Notes: generated from the letters alone by a model not told the origin. Shown: positions 43,884 through 53,273, counted from the first letter of the stretch. The stretch is DNA of 64,000 bases from a candidate division KSB1 bacterium (GCA_034506255.1 JAPDPX010000004.1:186001-250000); one strand, 5' to 3'. Numbers and translations: made by a program.

Positions 43884-45080
43884 ATGAGCTCAACAACCTC
43901 CAGGGATCCTATGCCGGCGCAGAGCACAAGCAAGCTTTCACTCGACCACTCCCCGGGTGCTCGTCTCACTTTCCCCAGGGAGTTCGAGTTGCACTGGTGG
44001 CAGTCGTTCGATCGCCGTTTTGTGATGACGCTGATCGGTTCCCTGCTTGTCCATTTTGCACTCATTGTCTATTTCATCAACAATCCTCCGCGCCATGATG
44101 TCGGCCGCGTGCAGGAGCAATTTGCACGGCTGGTGCTCGACAAGGCAGCGCGGGAAACCAAGTTTGTCGAAACGCCGCAGCAGTCTGTGCCAGTGGCTCC
44201 GCCGGAGGCCGAGCCGGCAGCCAGCCCCCCCGCCGCCGCGACGGCTGCCACACGTGCCCCGGCTTCCCGGCCCGGTCGCCGCGGCAGTCTTGACCTTCGC
44301 CCTGCGGAGCCGGCGGAGGCGACAGGGCCTGGTGGCGGCGGCGAAATTGCCGGTAACAGCGGCCCGGTTGCGGGCGGCCGGCGTTCCCGCGCCGCCATCA
44401 GCCAGCAAGTAGGCAATCAGGGGTTGCTCGGTTTGTTGACGAGCAGCAGCGGTTTGGCGACGGGCGAGTCAGCCGCCGACATTCTGGGCAGCCACGATGC
44501 CAATACCAACCTCGATCAAGCGCTGGCAGGTGTGACCGGCATCAAGCGCGCTGGCAGTGGTGCGGAAGCCGAAAGTGGTGCAGGCGCGGAAGGCTCGGGC
44601 GTGGGTTCCGGCGGTCCGGGCAAAGGCCGTGTTCGCGGTGGTCGTGACACCGGCACCGGCAACATTGATGCACTGGTCAGCGGGCTGGGTGAAGGCAAGG
44701 CCAAAGGTGTGAGCCGCTCGGGTGAGCTGGTCATCAACAGCGAGAAGCCGTTGATCGAGGCGGAAGAGGGGCAGGTCGGCGGCGCGGGCCGCAATGCCGA
44801 CGCCATTCAGGCGGTGGTCGCCAAGCACAGCCCCGCGATCGAGTATTGCTATCAGCGCGCGATCAAGCGCGATCCGAATCTCAAGGGCAAGATCGTCGTG
44901 CGCTTCGTGATCACGCCGCAGGGCACGGTGGAAAGCGCCACCATTGTCTCCAAGACCGTCAACAATCCCGAGGTGGAAGACTGCATCCTCAGCCGCATCC
45001 GGCGCTGGGATGATTTTGGCGCCATCGATCCCCAAAAGGGCAATACCACGGTGCGCCAGGTTTACACCTTCGGCTACTGA
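43884..45080 (+). CDS. TonB/AgmX-like energy transducer
   Basis: 398 residues. A cytoplasmic N-terminus precedes one membrane helix (VMTLIGSLLVHFALIVYFI) containing the SxxxH motif (Ser53-x3-His57) that TonB uses to contact ExbB-ExbD. A long periplasmic spacer rich in Pro/Ala then Gly/Ser (about 75-290) leads to a C-terminal domain (about 305-398) with YCYQRAIKRDPNLKGKIVVRF and the two-Cys pair typical of the AgmX/PglI C-terminal family (Cys in IEYCY and VEDCIL). This should reach across the periplasm to an outer-membrane or peptidoglycan partner. The ATG at 43884 is chosen over an upstream TTG. A terminator follows at 45110. Confidence 0.88.
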   Translation: MSSTTSRDPMPAQSTSKLSLDHSPGARLTFPREFELHWWQSFDRRFVMTLIGSLLVHFALIVYFINNPPRHDVGRVQEQFARLVLDKAARETKFVETPQQSVPVAPPEAEPAASPPAAATAATRAPASRPGRRGSLDLRPAEPAEATGPGGGGEIAGNSGPVAGGRRSRAAISQQVGNQGLLGLLTSSSGLATGESAADILGSHDANTNLDQALAGVTGIKRAGSGAEAESGAGAEGSGVGSGGPGKGRVRGGRDTGTGNIDALVSGLGEGKAKGVSRSGELVINSEKPLIEAEEGQVGGAGRNADAIQAVVAKHSPAIEYCYQRAIKRDPNLKGKIVVRFVITPQGTVESATIVSKTVNNPEVEDCILSRIRRWDDFGAIDPQKGNTTVRQVYTFGY

Positions 45081-45109
45081 TTTTCCGCCTGCTGAAATTT
45101 TATCCCCGA

Positions 45110-45160
45110 CCGCTTGTTCCAGCGATGACCGCGTTGGGTCGTTGGACGAGCGGTTTTTTA
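45110..45160 (+). terminator. Intrinsic terminator of the TPR/Exb/TonB locus
   Basis: CCGCTTGTTCCA (45110-45121) pairs with TGGACGAGCGG (45143-45153) around a loop that itself pairs (GACC/GGTC), followed directly by TTTTTTATTTT. Confidence 0.75.
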
Positions 45161-45182
45161 TTTTGTTGGATTTTGCTATATT
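45154..45182 (+). promoter_or_regulatory. Probable aspS promoter
   Basis: A clear -10 GCTATATT (TATATT at 45177-45182) matches other promoters here; the only -35 at 17 bases is TTTTTT, which is also the T-run of the preceding terminator. The TTG start at 45221 lies ~32 bases after the expected transcription start. Confidence 0.45.
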
Positions 45183-45220
45183 GCGGCTCACATGATCAGA
45201 AATTTTCAAGGAGGATCGCG

Positions 45221-47053
45221 TTGGAAACCAAAAGCGTAGAGTCGCAACCTGCCCCGGCGGGCAGCCTGACGGACGCCCGTGCCGGCTGCAACTGGAAACG
45301 CACACACACCTGCGGTGCCCTGCGTCCGGCGCATCAAGGCGAGACGGTGACCTTGATGGGATGGGTTGACAGTTGGCGAGATCACGGCGGCGTGCTGTTC
45401 GTCGATTTGCGCGACCGCTACGGCAAAACCCAGATCGTTTTTGCACCCGACAACCCGCAGGTCCACGCGCAGGCGCAGGACTTGCGCAGCGAATTTGTCA
45501 TCGCCGTGCGTGGCACGGTCGCGCTGCGACCCGCGGGCATGGCCAATCCCAATTTGGCCACCGGTGAAATCGAAGTGCGGGCCCGGGAGCTGAAGATTCT
45601 CAATCCCGCCAAGACCCCGCCCTTCGCGATTGATGATCGCACCGAGGCCGCGGAAGACTTGCGCTTGAAGTACCGCTATCTCGATCTGCGCCGCCCGGAG
45701 ATGCAGCGCAATCTCATCATCCGCCACCAACTCGCCCAGCTGGTGCGGCGTTATTTTGACCGCCATGATTTCCTGGAAATCGAGACGCCGATGCTGATGA
45801 AAAGCACCCCGGAAGGGGCACGCGATTATTTGGTGCCCAGCCGGCTGTACCACGGCAGCTTCTATGCCCTGCCGCAAAGTCCGCAGACTTACAAGCAGAT
45901 TCTGATGGTCGCCGGGCTGGATCGCTATTTCCAAATTGTGCGCTGCTTCCGCGACGAAGACCTGCGCGCCGACCGCCAGCCGGAATTCACGCAAATCGAC
46001 GTCGAGATGTCATTCGTCGATCACAATGACGTGATCAGCATGATGGAAGGTCTGGTAGCAGAGATGGTGCAGGCCACGCTCGGCCAGCAGCTCACGCTGC
46101 CGCTGCCACGCATGACGTATGCCGAAGCCATGGCACGTTTTGGCAGTGACCGCCCCGACACCCGCTTCGGCATGGAACTGCACGAGATCACCGACCTGGC
46201 ACCGGACTGCGGCTTTCGCGTTTTCGTCGAGGCGGCCAAAACTGGCGGAAGTGTGCAGGGAATCTGCCTGCCCGGCGGCGCGAAATATTCCCGCAAACAG
46301 CTCGATGATCTGACCCAGCTCGCGACCCAGATGGGCGCGCAGGGTCTGGTGGCGATCAAGAACACCAGCGAGGGCTGGCAGGGCTCGGCGGCCAAGTATT
46401 TTCCCGCGGAGATTATAAACCGCGTGAACCAGCGCTTTGCGGCCGCGCCGGAAGACTTGCTGTTGTTCGTCGCCGATAAAAAAGAAAAGGCCCGTGAGGT
46501 GCTGGGCTCGCTGCGGCTGAGCTTGGCGCAGGCGGAAAATCTGATCCCCAAGGACAGAATCGCGCTCTTGTGGGTGGTCGAGTTTCCCCTGCTGGAGTTC
46601 GATGAAAAGGAGGGCCGCTGGGTTGCCTGCCACCATCCCTTTACCGCGCCGCTGGATGAAGATCTGGCCTTGATGGACACGGCGCCCGGCGAGGTGCGGG
46701 CGAAGGCCTATGATCTGGTGCTCAACGGCACGGAGATCGCCGGCGGCAGTATTCGCATTCACCGCCGGGACATTCAGCAGAAAATGTTCCGACTGCTCAA
46801 CATCAGCGAAGAGGAAGCCGAGCAGAAATTCGGTTTTTTGCTGGAGGCCTTCGAATACGGTGCGCCACCGCACGGCGGCATCGCTTTCGGATTCGACCGT
46901 CTGGTCATGCTGCTGGCCGGCCGCAAATCGATTCGTGATGTCATTGCCTTCCCCAAAACCAACTCGGCGGTGTCGCTCATGGATGGTTCGCCCTCGCCGG
47001 TTTCGCCCAAACAGTTGCAGGAACTCGGCATCAAGCTGATTGCGGCCGGATAA
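45221..47053 (+). CDS. aspS: Aspartyl-tRNA synthetase
   Basis: 610 residues, class II synthetase charging tRNA-Asp (or Asp/Asn). An N-terminal OB-fold anticodon-binding domain (GWVDSWRDHGGVLFVDLRDR) is followed by motif 2 (FRDEDLRADRQPEFTQIDVE), a bacterial-type GAD insertion domain (about 290-430), and motif 3 (GIAFGFDRLVMLLAGRKSIR). The true start is TTG at 45221, ten-odd residues before the family's conserved part. A perfect AAGGAGG lies at 45209-45215, and upstream codons would run through the promoter. tRNA-Asn is encoded in the window, but no Asn-tRNA amidotransferase gene is, so discriminating or non-discriminating type is left open. Confidence 0.97.
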   Translation: METKSVESQPAPAGSLTDARAGCNWKRTHTCGALRPAHQGETVTLMGWVDSWRDHGGVLFVDLRDRYGKTQIVFAPDNPQVHAQAQDLRSEFVIAVRGTVALRPAGMANPNLATGEIEVRARELKILNPAKTPPFAIDDRTEAAEDLRLKYRYLDLRRPEMQRNLIIRHQLAQLVRRYFDRHDFLEIETPMLMKSTPEGARDYLVPSRLYHGSFYALPQSPQTYKQILMVAGLDRYFQIVRCFRDEDLRADRQPEFTQIDVEMSFVDHNDVISMMEGLVAEMVQATLGQQLTLPLPRMTYAEAMARFGSDRPDTRFGMELHEITDLAPDCGFRVFVEAAKTGGSVQGICLPGGAKYSRKQLDDLTQLATQMGAQGLVAIKNTSEGWQGSAAKYFPAEIINRVNQRFAAAPEDLLLFVADKKEKAREVLGSLRLSLAQAENLIPKDRIALLWVVEFPLLEFDEKEGRWVACHHPFTAPLDEDLALMDTAPGEVRAKAYDLVLNGTEIAGGSIRIHRRDIQQKMFRLLNISEEEAEQKFGFLLEAFEYGAPPHGGIAFGFDRLVMLLAGRKSIRDVIAFPKTNSAVSLMDGSPSPVSPKQLQELGIKLIAAG

Positions 47054-47057
47054 AAGC

Positions 47058-47086
47058 TTGACAATCCAGGCGATTTTTGCTATCTT
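47058..47086 (+). promoter_or_regulatory. Promoter of the phosphofructokinase/gap/tpi cluster
   Basis: TTGACA (47058-47063), a 17-base spacer and TATCTT (47081-47086), five bases after the aspS stop codon. The leader of ~120 bases contains a 9-bp perfect stem TTCCCAAGC (47142-47150)/GCTTGGGAA (47177-47185), with GGAGG at 47199 and the ATG at 47213. Confidence 0.85.
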
Positions 47087-47212
47087 TGCCGGTCATTTTT
47101 TACGGGGTGGCAGTCTTATCGCAAAGTTCGAGACTTCATCCTTCCCAAGCCGAATCTCATCAAGGAGTGGTGCATCGCTTGGGAATTTAATCGTTATGGA
47201 GGACTGGACAGC

Positions 47213-48247
47213 ATGAGAGTCGGCGTTTTGACAGGCGGGAGTGATTGCCCGGGGTTGAATGCATGCATTCGTGCCGTCACCCGGCGTGCCATCACCGCCT
47301 ATGACGACCAAGTGCTGGGAATTCGCAACGGCTGGGAAGGTCTAATCGAAGCTGATATCGAACCACTCAGCCTGTATTCGGTGTCCGGCATCCTGCCCAA
47401 GGGCGGCACGATCCTCGGCACCTCGCTGGTCAATCCCTTCAAAAACGAAGCGCACGTCGCGAAAATCTTGGAGACGGCACAGGCCTACGAAATCGATGCC
47501 CTGGTGGTTATCGGCGGCGAAGACACGATGGGCGTGGCCCACAAGCTGGCAGCCCGGGGTTTGAAGTCGGTGGGCATACCCAAGACCATCGACAACGACG
47601 TGGCGGGCACTGATGTGTCCTTCGGCTTTGATACGGCGGTGGGCATCGCCACCGAGGCGATTGACCGGCTGCACAGCACCGCCGAGGCCCATCACCGCGT
47701 GATGGTGGTGGAGGTTTTGGGTCGCTTTTCCGGTGCCATTGCCGCCACGGCAGGCATCGCGGGCGGCGCCGACTATATCCTGGTTCCGGAGCAACCCTTC
47801 TCCGTGGCCGAGGTTGCCGCGGCCATCGAAGCACGCAAGCGCCGCGGGCGAAATTTCAGCATCATCGTGGTGGCGGAGGGTGCGCGGCCGCGTGAAGCCG
47901 ACCGCGATGCCAGTCTGCCGCGCCGTGTCGATGAATTTGATCATCCAGTGTACGGCGGCATCGGCGAGTATGTCGGCCGGCAACTTGAAAAGTTGTTGGT
48001 GCAAACCGAGGTGCGGGTGACCGTGCTCGGCCCGTTGCAGCGCGGCGGCACGCCGACCTCCTACGATCGTTTGCTGGCCACCCGCTTTGGCGTGAAAGCC
48101 GCGGACATGGTGCATCAGGGCAAATTCGGCTACATGCCGGCGCTGCGCGGCACCGAAATTGTCGAAGTGCCGGTGGTGGAGGCCCTCAAACGGCCCAAAA
48201 CCATCGACCCCGAGATACTTGAAATCGCCAAAGTTTTCTTTGGATAA
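47213..48247 (+). CDS. pfkA: 6-phosphofructokinase, predicted pyrophosphate-dependent
   Basis: 344 residues. The N-terminal GVLTGGSDCPGLNACIR and the catalytic PKTIDNDV identify a PFK of the A family, converting fructose-6-phosphate to fructose-1,6-bisphosphate. Two specificity residues fall exactly on E. coli numbering: Asp104 (GGEDT; Gly in ATP enzymes) and Lys124 (PKTIDND; Gly in E. coli). Both are the pyrophosphate-type residues, and GGEDT/PKTIDND also matches the actinobacterial group III PPi enzymes. PPi is therefore the likely phosphoryl donor, and the reaction would be reversible. The enzyme lies upstream of gap and tpiA, forming a central glycolysis/gluconeogenesis cluster. Confidence 0.9.
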   Translation: MRVGVLTGGSDCPGLNACIRAVTRRAITAYDDQVLGIRNGWEGLIEADIEPLSLYSVSGILPKGGTILGTSLVNPFKNEAHVAKILETAQAYEIDALVVIGGEDTMGVAHKLAARGLKSVGIPKTIDNDVAGTDVSFGFDTAVGIATEAIDRLHSTAEAHHRVMVVEVLGRFSGAIAATAGIAGGADYILVPEQPFSVAEVAAAIEARKRRGRNFSIIVVAEGARPREADRDASLPRRVDEFDHPVYGGIGEYVGRQLEKLLVQTEVRVTVLGPLQRGGTPTSYDRLLATRFGVKAADMVHQGKFGYMPALRGTEIVEVPVVEALKRPKTIDPEILEIAKVFFG

Positions 48248-49300
<1,053 letters not shown>

Positions 49301-49311
49301 AAGGGGAAGAA

Positions 49312-50088
49312 ATGGCAGGCCGTGCGCGCCGCCTGTTCGTGGCAGGCAATTGGAAAATGTTCACCACCCTGAGCGAGGGCGCCTCCCTAATCAAGGCGCT
49401 CAGGGTCAAAGTGGTGAACATCACGAAGGTGGACATGGCGGTCTTTCCGCCTTTCACCCATCTGAGCATGGCGGCAGAGCTGCTCAAAGGTTCGGCAATC
49501 AAACTGGGCGGACAGAATTTGCACTGGGAGGAAAAGGGCGCGTTTACCGGCGAAATCGCCGGTGCCATGCTGCAGAGCGCGGGTTGTGAGTATGTCATCA
49601 TCGGCCACTCCGAGCGGCGCCAGTATTTCGGCGAAAGCGATGAAACCGTCAATCGCCGTCTGAAACGGGCGCTGGCCAGCGGATTGCGGCCGATCGTCTG
49701 CCTCGGCGAGACCCTCGCCCAGCGCCAGGCGGGCGAAACGCAGCGCGTGCTCGAGACGCAACTGCGTGGCGCCCTGCAGGGCCTCACCGCCGGGGAGTTG
49801 GCAACCGTCACAATCGCTTACGAACCGGTTTGGGCAATCGGCACGGGTGTAAATGCTGCGCCTGAGCAGGCGCAGGAAGTGCATGCGTTCATTCGCCGTC
49901 TGCTGGGGACACTGTTCGATGGCGCCACGGCGGCGGCCTGCCGAATTCAATATGGCGGCAGTGTGAAACCCGCCAATGCCGCCGCGTTGCTCGAGCAACC
50001 GGATATCGATGGCGCACTGGTGGGCGGTGCGAGCCTGGAGGCGGAGAGTTTCGCCGCCATCATCAAGGCCGCCGAAAATCTTTCATGA
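49312..50088 (+). CDS. tpiA: Triosephosphate isomerase
   Basis: 258 residues, (beta/alpha)8 barrel. Catalytic residues are Lys15 in GNWKM, His99 in IIGHSERR and Glu171 in AYEPVWAIGTG; the phosphate loop YGGSVKPAN and VGGASL are intact. The start ATG 49312 follows AAGGGGAAG. It is followed after 21 bases by secG. Confidence 0.97.
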   Translation: MAGRARRLFVAGNWKMFTTLSEGASLIKALRVKVVNITKVDMAVFPPFTHLSMAAELLKGSAIKLGGQNLHWEEKGAFTGEIAGAMLQSAGCEYVIIGHSERRQYFGESDETVNRRLKRALASGLRPIVCLGETLAQRQAGETQRVLETQLRGALQGLTAGELATVTIAYEPVWAIGTGVNAAPEQAQEVHAFIRRLLGTLFDGATAAACRIQYGGSVKPANAAALLEQPDIDGALVGGASLEAESFAAIIKAAENLS

Positions 50089-50109
50089 CGTAACCATTCG
50101 GGATTTTTC

Positions 50110-50490
50110 ATGTACGGATTCCTGATCACCATCTTCATTCTGATCGCCCTGTTGCAAACGGCGGTCATTCTCATGCAGGCAAGCAAGGGCGGCGGCCTGG
50201 CGGGATCTTTCGGCGGCGGCACCATGGGCACTGTTTTCGGAACCCGCGGTGCGGCCACATTCCTGAGCAAGCTGACCGCGATTCTGGCCGCGAGCTTTAT
50301 GGTTTTGGCCCTGATTTTGGGCTTGATGAAGTCGAGCACGACGCCCTCCAGCAGTTTGGTGGGCAGGGAGCGCCAGGAGCGCCAGGCACGCACACCCTCG
50401 CCAGCTGATATTGGCGCGCCTGTCGTGCCCGGCACGCAAACCGTGCCTGCGCCGGCGCCACAGCAACCGGCCCAGCCACAACAAAAGTAA
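50110..50490 (+). CDS. secG: Protein-export membrane protein SecG
   Basis: 126 residues with two membrane helices (YGFLITIFILIALLQTAVIL; LTAILAASFMVLALILGL) around the conserved SecG loop SKGGGLAGSFGGG, and a Pro/Gln-rich C-terminal tail. It is the accessory subunit of the SecYEG translocon. The tpiA-secG-tRNA-Leu order is common in bacteria. Confidence 0.93.
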   Translation: MYGFLITIFILIALLQTAVILMQASKGGGLAGSFGGGTMGTVFGTRGAATFLSKLTAILAASFMVLALILGLMKSSTTPSSSLVGRERQERQARTPSPADIGAPVVPGTQTVPAPAPQQPAQPQQK

Positions 50491-50544
50491 GTAAGTAGGA
50501 AGGTGGTTGTGGTTGTGAAAGTATCCACACAGGGGGATTTTTCT

Positions 50545-50631
50545 GCGGAAGTGGTGAAACCTGGTAGACACGCTATCTTGAGGGGGTAGTGGGCTTCGCC
50601 CGTGGGGGTTCGAGTCCCCCCTTCCGCACCA
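50545..50631 (+). tRNA. tRNA-Leu (GAG)
   Basis: 87 bases including an encoded CCA. Acceptor stem GCGGAAG/CTTCCGC, D arm with CCTGGTAGACACG, anticodon stem CTATC/GGTAG with loop TTGAGGG (anticodon GAG), a long type II variable arm (GGGC-ttc-GCCC), and T arm GGGGGTTCGAGTCCCCC. It lies just downstream of secG. Confidence 0.95.
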
Positions 50632-50666
50632 GCAGTCTTTCCGCTGCACCGCAAGGCGTGAAAGCA

Positions 50667-50714
50667 AAACAAAAAGGCCGCATGGATACGTCCGTCAATG
50701 CGGCCTTTTTGTTT
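50667..50714. terminator. Bidirectional intrinsic terminator after tRNA-Leu
   Basis: A perfect 17-bp inverted repeat (50667-50683 with 50698-50714): AAACAAAAAGGCCGCAT faces ATGCGGCCTTTTTGTTT around a 14-base loop. T-rich runs in both directions let it end the secG/tRNA transcript and the opposing gene at 50833. Confidence 0.92.
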
Positions 50715-50832
50715 GCCGATGACATCCCCGCGGCCGCCGCTGCACACCGCCGCTTCCTCCCCCGCCCCGCACAACAGCAAAAGACCTCACTGCAGCAGCG
50801 GGCGATGGTTGTTGGCCGCGGCTGCACGGCTG

Positions 50833-51888
50833 CTACGGAAACTTCACCTCCAGGCCAAAGCGCGGGTAAGCTTTGAGCTTGAGTTTGAAAGGATCCTGCT
50901 CGCTCAGAACTCTTTGCCCGATTTGGAACCCGGACCTCAGCTCGTTTTGAAATGCCAGGCTGCCGCCTGCAAATACGTGCAGCTCGAACGCAGCGATGGG
51001 CAGGCCCATGCCCACGCCCAGCAGCGGTTCGATGTGTGTGGCCAGCCGCAAGCCACCCAGCAGGTGAAGCGAGCTCGCCAGACTCGGCGCCTTGGTGTCC
51101 ACCGGTTTGAAATGAAAATTGATGACCCCGAATGCCGCCAGATCTCCCCGGGGTTTGGGACGAACCACAATCGTGCCGTCCTCCCCGATTTCCAGCGTCA
51201 CATCGTTGAGGGTGGTGATGGCAGTGGCGATGCCATAGCTCCAGCGCTCCAGCGGCGTGTTGTCGAACACCGCCGCTGCCAGATAGCGGTCGTCCTCCAG
51301 CGATTTTTTCACGATCACGGAAATATCCGAGATCTTCTGAAACTTCGGCGGGATCTCGAAGCGACGCAAATCCAGCCAGGTCATCTTTTGCTCCGGCTGC
51401 TCCAGGGCACCGGGCAGGCCAAAACCAATGAGCTGCAGGAACGCCGGCAGATTCGCCTCAAACGGCGTTTTTTTTGTCTTCAACATCACTGAGACGAACG
51501 AAGGGGCGTTTTCCGTGCGCGCGATGAAAAGGTAATACAGCGTGTCGCTTTTCAGGCCATAGAGCCGGGTGTCGAGAAAACTGGCGTTGCCGTGGAACAT
51601 GCCGATGGGAGAGACGCGGTCGGTGAAGTTTGCCACCACGATGTAATAGGCCGCGGGATTGAGCTGCAGGCCGCTGAGCGCTATGAGCTTGCGCAGGCTG
51701 TCCGCCGCCATGTCGGGTTCACCCTCGATGAAGAAGCGATAGGCCTTGGCAAACAGGTCCGTGCTGTCATTGACAGCGCGTGCCGCCCTCTCCACCCGCT
51801 TGGGCACGATCACCACTTTTTCCTGGGCAGCCACCCAGTGCACTGTTGTGCACAACAACATGAAGCCCCAAACAAGAGATGGTCGCAT
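50833..51888 (-). CDS. Hypothetical exported protein
   Basis: 351 residues with a signal peptide (SLVWGFMLLCTTVHWVAAQ). The first mature part has TPR-like helices (AKAYRFFIEGEPDMAADSLR); the rest is beta-rich, with PEGA-like segments (LYGLKSDTLYYLFIARTENA), and the end (LKLKAYPRFGLEVKFP) resembles outer-membrane strands finishing near an aromatic. No family is recognised. GGAAGGA precedes the ATG. It is 75 bases downstream of the protease gene on the same strand, so the two may be co-transcribed. Confidence 0.7.
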   Translation of the reverse strand: MRPSLVWGFMLLCTTVHWVAAQEKVVIVPKRVERAARAVNDSTDLFAKAYRFFIEGEPDMAADSLRKLIALSGLQLNPAAYYIVVANFTDRVSPIGMFHGNASFLDTRLYGLKSDTLYYLFIARTENAPSFVSVMLKTKKTPFEANLPAFLQLIGFGLPGALEQPEQKMTWLDLRRFEIPPKFQKISDISVIVKKSLEDDRYLAAAVFDNTPLERWSYGIATAITTLNDVTLEIGEDGTIVVRPKPRGDLAAFGVINFHFKPVDTKAPSLASSLHLLGGLRLATHIEPLLGVGMGLPIAAFELHVFAGGSLAFQNELRSGFQIGQRVLSEQDPFKLKLKAYPRFGLEVKFP

Positions 51889-51963
51889 GTGTTTTCCTTC
51901 CCGATGCTGGTTGGTTGTATCTCACGAAGGGTAACGACCCGCCTGGCGGGAAGCCCGTCGGTT

Positions 51964-53028
51964 TCAATCTGGAAGATATTTTTTGGCCAGATAAATGCCC
52001 AGGCGTGCGAGCACCGGCTTTGCCCCTGTGAGGAATTTGCCGATAAGCTGCGGTCCGACGGCATAGGCCGCACCGTAGTGGATCAGGTTGAGTTCCTGGG
52101 CGCTGCTTTGCTCCAGCTCGCGGGGGGTGAGTGACTGCCCGACCAGCGCATTTTCCGGCGGCGCGACGTAATAGAGTTTCTCCGAGGCGACACCACGGAT
52201 GATGCCAGTGAGTTGCAGCCCGCGCGCTGGCCGCATGACAAAAACCGGTCCGCCGGAAAAGCCCGAACGCGCCACGGCATCGATCATAAAAAAGTCCTCA
52301 CGGGGCAGCAGGCTCACCAGCCCGCTGGTCAGTTGCTTGGTTTCCCTCGGATATCCGAAAAGATAGCAGTAATCGCCCCACGCCAGCGGCTCTTCGTAGC
52401 CCACCTCGAAGGGAAAGGGAGAGCCCACCGCAAAACTGGAGGAGACGTGCAGCAGCGCCAGATCGGCATGCTCGTCGGCGGTGAGGCGCTCCGCGCTGAT
52501 GAGATGGTTGCTTTGATTGAGCACATAAAATTCCTGCCGTCGCAAGATGGCGCGCGAATGCAGAATGTCGGTGCGCCGCCCCGCGCTGTCCCGGTAGTAG
52601 GTCTTGATCGTATCGGCATGCAGCACGACATGCGCACAGGTCAGAATCAGCGTGTGTTGCTCGTCACGATGCAAGACCAGCCCCGCCCCGTTGATGCGCT
52701 CGGTCTGCTCGCTGCGGGAGACGGCAGTGCCGGCCTGCAAGCGATAGCCGGTGGGGCTGCTGGAATCCGGCAAAAATCTCCCCGCCGACATCTCATGATT
52801 GTAAGTTTCCAGCCGGTAGTTGAAGATGGCCCCCACCCCCACGATCGAAGGGACGACTGCATCGAGAAATTTTTGCACCTCGCGGGAGGAAAGGATGTGT
52901 TCTGGCTGAATTGCACGGGAGCTGATCCCGGAGCTGCAATGGCACAAGGCCAGGGCGGGCAGGAGCAACCAAAGCACACGCCCGGCGCGCCGGAAACACT
53001 GCCGCACTTTGCCGTGGCACTTCATCAT
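51964..53028 (-). CDS. Trypsin-like serine protease, exported
   Basis: 354 residues. The N-terminal signal (RVLWLLLPALALC-HC) may be a lipoprotein-type or Sec signal with a Cys pair. The catalytic triad of the S1/HtrA-like fold is visible: His133 in LTCAHVV, Asp189 in HADLALLHV and Ser258 in GFSGGPVF. There is no PDZ domain. A periplasmic or surface protease is expected; the substrate is unknown. It is followed by the hypothetical exported protein on the same strand and preceded by the tRNA-Asn terminator. Confidence 0.85.
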   Translation of the reverse strand: MMKCHGKVRQCFRRAGRVLWLLLPALALCHCSSGISSRAIQPEHILSSREVQKFLDAVVPSIVGVGAIFNYRLETYNHEMSAGRFLPDSSSPTGYRLQAGTAVSRSEQTERINGAGLVLHRDEQHTLILTCAHVVLHADTIKTYYRDSAGRRTDILHSRAILRRQEFYVLNQSNHLISAERLTADEHADLALLHVSSSFAVGSPFPFEVGYEEPLAWGDYCYLFGYPRETKQLTSGLVSLLPREDFFMIDAVARSGFSGGPVFVMRPARGLQLTGIIRGVASEKLYYVAPPENALVGQSLTPRELEQSSAQELNLIHYGAAYAVGPQLIGKFLTGAKPVLARLGIYLAKKYLPD

Positions 53029-53149
53029 GAGATCGTTGCCTGCTTGAAAGGCGATCTGAAACTGGCGGCCGGAATATGTCGAAATGCCGCAGCAATGTCA
53101 AACTGAAACTTGTGAGCTTGCGCGCTGCGCCGGACGCATGCCCCAAAAT

Positions 53150-53179
53150 AAAAAATCCCAGAAGGCTCTGGGATTTTTT
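53150..53179. terminator. Intrinsic terminator after tRNA-Asn
   Basis: A perfect 13-bp inverted repeat AAAAAATCCCAGA/TCTGGGATTTTTT with loop AGGC, immediately 3' of the tRNA on the minus strand. Confidence 0.92.
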
Positions 53180-53181
53180 CG

Positions 53182-53254
53182 CTCCCGAGGTAGGACTCGA
53201 ACCTACAACCTAGTGGTTAACAGCCACCCGCTCTGCCGGTTGAGCTACTCGGGA
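53182..53254 (-). tRNA. tRNA-Asn (GTT)
   Basis: 73 bases read on the minus strand. Acceptor TCCCGAG/CTCGGGA with discriminator G, D arm GCTCAACCGGCAGAGC, anticodon stem GGTGG/CCACT with loop CTGTTAA (GTT) and T arm TAGGTTCGAGTCCTA. No CCA is encoded, unlike tRNA-Leu at 50545, so a CCA-adding enzyme must complete it. Confidence 0.95.
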
Positions 53255-53273
53255 TCAATTGGAAGCGACGGCC

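Noticed and set aside
33772..45080. Tol-Pal cell-division system
   Set aside because: The motor genes fit, but TolB and Pal are absent and the transducer is TonB/AgmX-like; the TPR proteins are far larger than CpoB.
45125..45220. Upstream start for AspS within the same frame
   Set aside because: It would translate the terminator and promoter region; the AAGGAGG site points to the TTG at 45221.
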